Source: an uncultured Fretibacterium sp.
GTDB taxonomy: Bacteria; Synergistota; Synergistia; Synergistales; Aminobacteriaceae
DNA: 5,400 bases
Direction: 5' to 3'
NCBI GenBank assembly: GCA_937892105.1
Contig: CALAUZ010000012.1
Coordinates: forward strand, 1 to 5,400
Under the pieces are notes generated by a model, which was not told the DNA's origin, made no database searches, and saw only the letters and a program-made list of their open reading frames with translations. Below, piece after piece: positions 1 to 5,400 of this stretch (position 1 is the first letter of the stretch; the number at the start of each line of letters is the position of its first letter). Both the position numbers and the translations under genes were made by a program.

Positions 1-2
1 TA

Positions 3-779
3 GAGATATTCGAAAGAGGCTTACGCCCAGAAGATTTCATATTCCGCGCTGACCAGAATTTCTACGATATCACCACAACTGCTTTCACTGAGGATTTCGT
101 TCGGGCTGACCATGACAAGCGCAGGGAAATACTCAAAGCCTTTGATTGGGAAACGCTCCGTTCCTTCGCACAACAGGAGCTTTTCTCTCCGTCAGGCAGC
201 GCAAAGTTCGTTAAATATGATTTCGCTATAGACTTCCTTAATGTCATTGAGCAGAGATTTGCTCTCATTGATGTTGGCGAAAATGTACTTGATGTTCACG
301 GGAAAATCATTCGTACTCCCTTGACGGAATGCAGAAAGGAGCTTTACAGTGTCCCAAATGAGGAAATATCTCAAAACATTAGCACTTGGAAGGCTGACGC
401 GCTCATCGACTATAAGAACCTTCACGGTCAGGAACGCAAGAACGCTAGAGAGCATAATATCACTGTGTTATCTTCATGCAGCATGTTCCAAGAAACATTA
501 ACAGGATTACTGCTCTCAGTCTCAGTCGACACCATAAAAACACTTGGGAAACATTTAGGCTGTCTCCATAACCACAGCAAAGGCAACAAACGCCAGCTGG
601 CTGAACAATTCGCAAGGCGTTATATTGAGATTAGGGAGATGCGCTCTAAAGCTAAATCACTGAAGCAACAGCACTCCCCTGCAAAACAGGCCATGACATC
701 AAGCAGTGAACACAACAACCTAGAAGGCATAAGGATTTTCACCAACACAAAGCGACAAATCTGCTTCGCTTTTGATTGA
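3..779 (+). CDS. Hypothetical protein, 5'-truncated by the window edge, with a SAP-like C-terminal segment
   Basis: The reading frame is open from the left edge (first full codon at 3) to TGA at 777-779, giving 258 visible residues. The true start lies upstream. A TTG at 321 is in frame, but the 106 codons before it read as normal protein, so it is not the likely start. I do not recognise the family. The visible protein is soluble and charged, with no membrane segment or signal peptide. Around visible residues 172-207 there are two helices joined by a Gly/His/Asn-rich turn (VDTIKTLGKHLGC, then NKRQLAEQFARRY). This resembles the SAP motif, a short DNA-binding helix-extended loop-helix, but that call rests on pattern alone. 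The tail after it is Lys/Gln/Ser-rich and probably disordered, ending QICFAFD. The gene runs convergently with the minus-strand regulator, 8 bases away. A phage accessory or DNA-associated role is an inference from context. Confidence 0.7.
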   Translation, partial: EIFERGLRPEDFIFRADQNFYDITTTAFTEDFVRADHDKRREILKAFDWETLRSFAQQELFSPSGSAKFVKYDFAIDFLNVIEQRFALIDVGENVLDVHGKIIRTPLTECRKELYSVPNEEISQNISTWKADALIDYKNLHGQERKNAREHNITVLSSCSMFQETLTGLLLSVSVDTIKTLGKHLGCLHNHSKGNKRQLAEQFARRYIEIREMRSKAKSLKQQHSPAKQAMTSSSEHNNLEGIRIFTNTKRQICFAFD

Positions 780-801
780 TAATCCTATTAAGCACGCAGA
801 T
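759..801. terminator. Imperfect inverted repeat spanning the convergent gene ends, possible bidirectional terminator
   Basis: ATCTGC at 759-764 pairs with GCAGAT at 796-801. After a small internal loop (3 bases against 2), GCTT at 768-771 pairs with AAGC at 790-793. The remaining loop of 18 bases holds the plus-strand stop (777-779), and the minus-strand stop (788-790) is at its edge. The position between convergent genes fits a shared terminator. There is no clear T-tract on either side and the stem is weak, so function is uncertain and the pairing could be chance. Confidence 0.25.
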
Positions 802-1309
802 ATTCCCCCATCAATATCACTAACTCACGCCGCCTCACATAATATGTTGACCGTACCCAATGCGTCTGTATCAGAAATTCGCTCACTGTTGCTTGAGCTA
901 TGTAGTATTCCTCTAATATTCGCAAAAGATTACGCGGGCTTGTTATTGTGATTACACTCTTCTTCGCTAAATCCTCTCGAAGTTGGTCTACTGCTCTCAC
1001 TCGGCGGCTCAGACATGAAAGTTTGCGTTCAAGTGTTATGATTGTCTCTACATGACGCGCTACGGGGTCTGACATCACGCCGCTAGCCTTAATGTCGGCT
1101 CTGTAGTTTTGTCCCTGAACGTCTCCTTTTTCCCTCATCGCGGCTATTTCAACGGCTAATTCCGCGCACTTTTCAGCTTCTCTCTTGTATCCATACATTA
1201 CGCGCTCGGCATATCGGTATTCTTTCTCCCGCATACTGAGAAGATCAGAAATCCTTACACACGCTTTGGGGCGCAAACCATCAAAGAAGTAATCAACGAG
1301 CTTGTACAA
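788..1309 (-). CDS. ArpU/RinA-like (DUF1492-type) phage transcriptional regulator
   Basis: The frame encodes up to 173 residues from a TTG at 1309, ending at TAA (788-790). Residues 19-115 are mostly helical and charged, with a central DPVARHVETIITLERKL stretch like the middle of small ArpU/RinA-type phage late-gene regulators. Residues 127-165 (RNLLRILEEYYI, then STYYVRRRELVILMGEYL) form a sigma-70 region 4-like helix-turn-helix, the family's DNA-binding end. Such proteins usually control packaging or lysis genes. Family resemblance seems to begin near residue 18 (VRISDLL). The first 17 residues are antisense to coding-like plus-strand sequence and are probably not authentic. An in-frame ATG at 1232-1234 (residue 26) is an alternative start, but its AAGGA lies about 17 bases upstream, too far to be a convincing ribosome site. 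The TTG also lacks a good site, so the true start is unresolved. Unusually, the gene lies on the strand opposite both neighbours. Confidence 0.65.
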   Translation of the reverse strand: MYKLVDYFFDGLRPKACVRISDLLSMREKEYRYAERVMYGYKREAEKCAELAVEIAAMREKGDVQGQNYRADIKASGVMSDPVARHVETIITLERKLSCLSRRVRAVDQLREDLAKKSVITITSPRNLLRILEEYYIAQATVSEFLIQTHWVRSTYYVRRRELVILMGEYLRA

Positions 1310-1372
1310 GAGCCATCTCAGCAGACCATAGAGAAAGCCGCAAAAAGAGACCTCTATAACGGCGAAAACTTC
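1160..1372 (+). other. Start-less open extension of the large gene, probable remnant of a lost 5' coding region
   Basis: The frame used by the gene at 1373 has no stop back to TAA at 1157-1159, and contains no ATG, GTG or TTG in this stretch. From about 1262 onward it reads as plausible protein (RFGAQTIKEVINELVQEPSQ, continuing to NGENF), with an amphipathic helix and codon choice like the gene downstream. From 1160 to about 1250 the frame simply opposes the minus-strand regulator and looks non-coding. The likely reading is that coding sequence of a formerly longer polyvalent gene resumes at about 1255-1262, after a recombination junction. I see no convincing promoter in this stretch for either divergent gene. 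Confidence 0.5.
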
Positions 1373-4300
1373 ATGCCCGCGCTTGTTGATGAATCTGGCA
1401 ATTGGTGGCAGACTGCTAAAGAGCTTGCGCCTTCCGTTGCAGGGTCTACTCTCGTTACTCAGGCTTTGCTTGGCGGGGCTGGATTAGCTCACCCTAGCAT
1501 AAGGCAGAACATTCAAGACCAGTTCAGGAATAGACACGTAGACGTTGAAGCTACTCAAAATCTGCTTATGGCAGAAATGGATGAAAGGGCCAAACTTCAG
1601 AAAAAATTGCAAAATGAGCAGGGCAGAGCAGAACGTTCTGACAAGAGAATTGTAGACAGTCTCAATTCACGTATCCAAGAAGCCAACAGCAGAATTGAAC
1701 GCTATTCTGATATGCTCAAACCTGATAACTTCGAGTACACACCTCAAGAATATTTTGAGGGGAAATTTGAACATGTAAAAGCCTCTGAAAAAGCACAAGC
1801 TGATACTCGCTTCAGGCTTGTTGAAGCAGATAACCTCATAACTTCACACAACGAACGGGGCGAACCCAATAAAAATTTCCCTCAAGAGTGGCAAATTAGA
1901 AGAAGAGATTCTAACGCTTCTATCCAGGACATTCAGAACATCGCAAATAATCTCGACCCCGCACAGCTCGGAAGCTCTTATCCCGCCGCTAATGGTTCGC
2001 CTATCATCACCAAAGATGGTATCGTAGTTTCTGGGAATGGAAGAACTCTCGCGCTCAGAGAGGTTTATTCGCACAATAAAGAGAATGCAGAAGCTTACAG
2101 AAACTTTCTCATTAAACACGCTCAAGACTTCGATATTGACCCGCAGGAAGTCTCACGAATGGAGAAACCTATATTAGTACGCGAAATCACTTCAGATGTT
2201 GATTTGCAAAGATTTGCAGACGATGCTAACGTATCTACTACCGCAGAGAAACGTGCTAGTGAATTTGCCCTAAGCGATGCAAAAGCAATATCACCACAAA
2301 TGCTTAATGATTACAGCAATAACCAGGACTGGGAAACTCTGAAAAACAATTTCCTTGCCGCTTTGCCCCCTAATGAAGCCTCAGCTCTAAAAGACCAGAG
2401 GGGACATCTTTCCAAAATGGGCGAATTAAGGCTCATGAATGCACTTATTGGCAAGGCTTATGGGAACGATTCCATTGTGGGCAAACTCACAGAAGCTACA
2501 GACGACCTCAGCAAAAATGCCTCAGAAGCACTCGCAAGAACAGCACCCAATGTCGCTATTTTTGAAGCGGCTGCCCGCGCTGAAAACGGCATAAGACCAG
2601 AATTCTCAATCTCTGACAACATCGCCGAAGCTGCACGGCAGTTAGATATTATCAGGGCAGAAAAGAATAATAACGTTGCCACAGATAATGCTCAAATTTA
2701 CATGAAGGGGTTAGGGATTTCCCCTGAAGCTAGATTATGGCTAACATTCTTTGATGAAAACAAAAATTCTGTCCCTAAAATCTCAAAAGGAATTAATGAT
2801 TACATAGCTCTCGCAAACGAACAGCCAAAAGCAGGACAAGGAACATTATTTGGGGACACAGAGCGCGAAAAAATTGACCTGATAAGGGAAGCCCTTGGGT
2901 TTAGCCAGCAGCAGATGCAGGAAATATTAAGCTCAAAAACTCCAGAAGGGAAACGCGATTTAGGCGCGGTCGGTAATGTCGATTTAGAAGGGTTCGGCGC
3001 AGAAATTCCCGCTAGAAGCTGGCTGAAACGGCGCAAAGGTTACGCAGGGGACATTGTTGCTGATTACTATCAGGCAAACGCTGAAGTTCGCGCTCAAATG
3101 GCTCAAGATGTCGAAACTATGAAGACTTTGCTACAGCTGAAAAAGGATTTAGACTACATGCCAGAAGTCATAAAGAAATGGCGCGAAAAACACAGTTTCA
3201 AGTCTCAAAATCAGGACGACTCTATCACTTTCGCTCAGGCTGTAGAGAAAAAACCAGAACTGCTCTCTGACATCTTGGACGAGAACCTGGACATCATTGA
3301 CCCCGCTGCTCTCAGGCTCATTGAAGGCACCAAGTCTGCCAAAGAAAATGCGCTGCTTATGGCCGCAGATGATATTGCTGCTGAATATGGCATACCTCTG
3401 GACAGAATATTTGAGACTTGGGGCATTGACGTGGAAAACGGTCGATTGATGGCCTTGCCGAAGGAAGTCGCTGCCACTCTGCGCCGTCTCAGCAAAGGCA
3501 GACACAGAGGAATGCTAGGGCAGGTTGCAAAAGACCTCACAACTTTGTGGAAAAAGTCAGTCCTTTTCACTCCAACTAGAAACCTAAAGTATAATTTCAG
3601 GAACTTCACGGGAGACCTTGACGCTCTCATTGCTGGGAACCCCCGCGCTCTGAAGAAATTTTCTCAAGCTGTAAAGGAACTCACTGACCTTTATTTACAC
3701 AAGGGAAAGGAAGGATTTTCCATGTCTCAGGACTTGCAGGACTATATAGAGAGAGCTGGAGGACTTTCTATCCAAAGCCTTAATCTCTCACCTACTGAAG
3801 CGCAAAGCATTCTCGATTCGCTTCCGCTGGAAAAGCCAGGCAAAAAATCAAAGCAGAAGACCAAAGATAAATATCGTCAGAAAATTCTGGATAGACTGGA
3901 AAGAACAAAACAACGACATACTAAACTTGAAGCTGAACGCGAAGCCGCTGATAATCCAAGCAATGCCAAAAAGGCGTGGAATGCTTTTGTGAGTTTGTGC
4001 AAAATTGAACCCGCTTTCACTGAATGGCGCGAACACTTGTTACGTTATGCCGCATACCTTGACTACAAAGAACAAATGGAAAAGAACAAAGGCAAGCCTC
4101 TTAATTGGGGCGCGTCAATCGAGGACGAGGTTATGGCGGTCAAGGACATCAAGGACAGGGCTTATAAGATGAGCAATGAATTACTCGGTGCGTATGACCA
4201 AGTCAGTGAAGTAGGCAAGCAGTTACGTGATATGCTTGTACCGTTCTACAGCTGGATGGAAGTTAATATGAGGCGTTATTACAGGCTCTTTAAGAACGCC

Positions 4301-5248
4301 GCCAAAGGGGGGAACAGTAAAAATCTGCTGGGACAGATATTACTCGGGAAAACTGCCGCTATTCCGGCCTACGCTGTTTCTAGTGCTTGGGGATTCGGGA
4401 AAATTGCCTTATTCACTATGGCTACTCAGATGTTCAACAGATTGGTATTCCCTGACGCTGATGACGATTTGCCTGATGATGTGATGTACCGGCCTCATGT
4501 TACTTTAGGCAAAAACAGCAAGGGTGATGTCTACTACTTTGACCGTATCGGTGCGCTTGCCGATGTCGCTGACTGGTTCAGCCTCGATTCGTTGTTCCTC
4601 GACGCAAAAGACCTCGCTAGCGGTCAGCAAACTTTAGGCGGTTACATGAAGAAAATTCTTCAGGCTCCCGTCAGTAAAGCTGTAAACGCTCTCAACCCAG
4701 GCATTAAGATGCCTATTGAGCTGGCTATGGGACGCTCCATGTTCCCTGATGTTTTCCACCCTTCCACCATCAGAGACCCAGCGGAATATGTTGCACGGTC
4801 TTTCGCTTTACAGTGGCCGTATAAGTTTATAAGGGGACTTCCCCTTGATAATTTGCAGGAACTATCTAACATCTTGCTTTACACTCAGAACGACGAGGAA
4901 GCCGCATATTGGCAAACTCTCGATAAGGTCAGACAGTTCCAAAGCAACGTACTCGACAAGCATTTTGACGGCTTTGCGTCTACTCAGAGAGGGCGAATAC
5001 TACAGCGCGTAAAACAAGCCCTGCGTTACAATGACAGGGAAGCTGTCAGACGTTTCCTCAGGGAATATAAGCAAGCTGACGGCACTAAACAGGGGCTTAA
5101 AGCATCCATGATGGCTATGAACCCTTTGCACGGCCTTAACGATAAGGAAAAGGCTCAATTCTTGCGGTGGCTCACGCCAAATGACAGAAAATATCTCCGC
5201 AAGGCTGAAAGGTACTATCACAAACTCGCTGACAAATACATAAAATAG
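1373..5248 (+). CDS. Large phage polyvalent protein with ddrB-like ParB domain and LPD38-type C-terminal region
   Basis: The protein has 1291 residues, from ATG at 1373 to TAG at 5246-5248. Residues 56-112 are a predicted coiled coil. Residues about 140-310 match the ddrB-like ParB-superfamily domain: TRFRLVEADNLITSHNERGE, the helix IQDIQNIANNLDPAQLG, the hallmark GIVVSGNGRTLALRE at 216-230, and a FADDANVSTTAEKRASEFA segment. Its usual helical extension continues to about 490 (SPEARLWLTFFDENKNS). Residues 490-720 are helical and unrecognised. From about 725 the sequence resembles large polyvalent protein-associated domain 38: LFTPTRNLKYNFRN at 731-744, a Lys-rich linker at 820-860, and VPFYSWMEVNMRRYYRLFKN at 956-975. 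A hydrophobic stretch spans about 985-1026. Known members are phage or conjugative-element proteins thought to be delivered with incoming DNA to counter host defences, as for P1 Dar/Ddr proteins. The ATG has no good ribosome site and the frame stays open upstream, so the 5' end may be missing. A methyltransferase gene follows after 22 bases. Confidence 0.85.
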   Translation: MPALVDESGNWWQTAKELAPSVAGSTLVTQALLGGAGLAHPSIRQNIQDQFRNRHVDVEATQNLLMAEMDERAKLQKKLQNEQGRAERSDKRIVDSLNSRIQEANSRIERYSDMLKPDNFEYTPQEYFEGKFEHVKASEKAQADTRFRLVEADNLITSHNERGEPNKNFPQEWQIRRRDSNASIQDIQNIANNLDPAQLGSSYPAANGSPIITKDGIVVSGNGRTLALREVYSHNKENAEAYRNFLIKHAQDFDIDPQEVSRMEKPILVREITSDVDLQRFADDANVSTTAEKRASEFALSDAKAISPQMLNDYSNNQDWETLKNNFLAALPPNEASALKDQRGHLSKMGELRLMNALIGKAYGNDSIVGKLTEATDDLSKNASEALARTAPNVAIFEAAARAENGIRPEFSISDNIAEAARQLDIIRAEKNNNVATDNAQIYMKGLGISPEARLWLTFFDENKNSVPKISKGINDYIALANEQPKAGQGTLFGDTEREKIDLIREALGFSQQQMQEILSSKTPEGKRDLGAVGNVDLEGFGAEIPARSWLKRRKGYAGDIVADYYQANAEVRAQMAQDVETMKTLLQLKKDLDYMPEVIKKWREKHSFKSQNQDDSITFAQAVEKKPELLSDILDENLDIIDPAALRLIEGTKSAKENALLMAADDIAAEYGIPLDRIFETWGIDVENGRLMALPKEVAATLRRLSKGRHRGMLGQVAKDLTTLWKKSVLFTPTRNLKYNFRNFTGDLDALIAGNPRALKKFSQAVKELTDLYLHKGKEGFSMSQDLQDYIERAGGLSIQSLNLSPTEAQSILDSLPLEKPGKKSKQKTKDKYRQKILDRLERTKQRHTKLEAEREAADNPSNAKKAWNAFVSLCKIEPAFTEWREHLLRYAAYLDYKEQMEKNKGKPLNWGASIEDEVMAVKDIKDRAYKMSNELLGAYDQVSEVGKQLRDMLVPFYSWMEVNMRRYYRLFKNAAKGGNSKNLLGQILLGKTAAIPAYAVSSAWGFGKIALFTMATQMFNRLVFPDADDDLPDDVMYRPHVTLGKNSKGDVYYFDRIGALADVADWFSLDSLFLDAKDLASGQQTLGGYMKKILQAPVSKAVNALNPGIKMPIELAMGRSMFPDVFHPSTIRDPAEYVARSFALQWPYKFIRGLPLDNLQELSNILLYTQNDEEAAYWQTLDKVRQFQSNVLDKHFDGFASTQRGRILQRVKQALRYNDREAVRRFLREYKQADGTKQGLKASMMAMNPLHGLNDKEKAQFLRWLTPNDRKYLRKAERYYHKLADKYIK

Positions 5249-5250
5249 AC

Positions 5251-5258
5251 AGAAAGGA
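5251..5258 (+). promoter_or_regulatory. Ribosome binding site for the methyltransferase gene
   Basis: AGAAAGGA lies 12 bases before GTG at 5271. The spacing is slightly long, but this is the only purine-rich Shine-Dalgarno-like element in the 22-base gap. The frame before GTG is closed by TAA at 5259-5261, which limits the start choice to GTG or a rarer ATT at 5265. Confidence 0.55.
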
Positions 5259-5270
5259 TAAAATATTACC

Positions 5271-5400
5271 GTGAAATATGGGGAAATTATTGCGTTAGGC
5301 AATCATCCTCTGATGTGCGGGGACGCAACGAACCGTGAGGACGTAATGAGGTTGGTAGACGGCGAGAAAGTAGACTTGGTGCTGACAGACCCGCCGTATG
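5271..5400 (+). CDS. DNA N6-adenine or N4-cytosine methyltransferase, N-terminal fragment
   Basis: The frame opens at GTG (5271) and runs off the right edge after 43 codons. The visible protein, starting (V/M)KYGEIIALGNHPLMCGDAT and ending VDLVLTDPPY, matches the N-terminus of phage and plasmid N6/N4 DNA methyltransferases of the N6_N4_Mtase family. DPPY is catalytic motif IV, which binds the flipped target base. Motif IV so near the N-terminus implies that the S-adenosylmethionine-binding FxGxG motif lies further on, as in beta-class enzymes. Many phage relatives carry a ParB-like domain before the GEI..LG.H..MCGD segment; here the protein begins right at that segment, so no ParB domain is present. 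The probable role is to modify phage DNA against host restriction, in one transcript with the polyvalent gene. The target site and exact methylation type cannot be told from this fragment. Confidence 0.88.
   Translation, partial: MKYGEIIALGNHPLMCGDATNREDVMRLVDGEKVDLVLTDPPY

Noticed and set aside
3..38. The start of the visible left-hand protein (FERGLRPEDF) resembles the N-terminal residues of the minus-strand ORF (FFDGLRPKAC), suggesting a duplicated segment.
   Set aside because: Only a short GLRP core is shared and base identity is patchy over about 30 positions. The minus-strand residues are also probably not genuinely translated, so chance is the better explanation.
321..779. A separate 152-residue gene starting at TTG 321.
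   Set aside because: The same frame is open and protein-like all the way to the left edge, so this is the 3' part of a longer gene.
1235..1372. A standard divergent promoter region between the regulator and the large gene.
   Set aside because: I found no convincing -35/-10 pair on either strand, and the sequence reads as coding in the frame of the large gene.
3149..3630. Long overlapping minus-strand frames opposite the large gene.
   Set aside because: They lie wholly inside a strongly supported plus-strand gene, overlap each other, and their translations are Ser/Phe/Arg-rich, as antisense shadows tend to be.
5000..5302. Minus-strand frame of 100 residues across the 3' end of the large gene and the methyltransferase start.
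   Set aside because: It is antisense to two supported coding regions, and its hydrophobic Phe-rich translation has no recognisable motif.
1..5400. CRISPR array, tRNA, insertion sequence ends or attachment sites.
   Set aside because: No regularly spaced direct repeats, cloverleaf-like sequence, transposase frame or paired terminal repeats were seen.

Overview
The window looks like part of a bacteriophage or prophage (possibly another mobile element) in a bacterium of moderate GC content. The main evidence is one very large gene at 1373-5248. It encodes a 'polyvalent' protein with a ddrB-like ParB-superfamily domain and an LPD38-type C-terminal region. The start of a DNA methyltransferase gene follows it directly. 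A small ArpU/RinA-like phage regulator lies upstream on the opposite strand. The host cannot be named from the sequence; a gut-type anaerobe is only a guess.

Layout. (1) 3-779, plus strand: the 3' part of an unrecognised gene, open at the left edge, whose C-terminal half has a SAP-like helix-turn-helix signature. (2) 788 to about 1234-1309, minus strand: an ArpU/RinA-like regulator, convergent with gene 1. Only 8 bases separate the two stop codons, and both sit in the loop of an imperfect inverted repeat. (3) About 1235-1372: the stretch between the regulator's credible start and the next ATG. It is not ordinary intergenic DNA, because the frame of the large gene stays open through it with coding-like content but has no ATG, GTG or TTG. 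(4) 1373-5248, plus strand: the polyvalent protein, 1291 residues. (5) 5271 to beyond the right edge, plus strand: the first 43 codons of a DNA N6-adenine or N4-cytosine methyltransferase, ending in the DPPY motif.

Working together. Genes 4 and 5 are only 22 bases apart and are probably co-transcribed. Polyvalent proteins of this class are thought to enter the recipient cell with phage or conjugative DNA and protect it early on; a neighbouring methyltransferase fits a DNA-protection role. The most unusual feature is the junction near 1250-1262. There the regulator loses family resemblance at its N-terminus and the large gene's frame seems to lack its beginning, which suggests a mosaic recombination point that may have cut the 5' end off a longer polyvalent gene.
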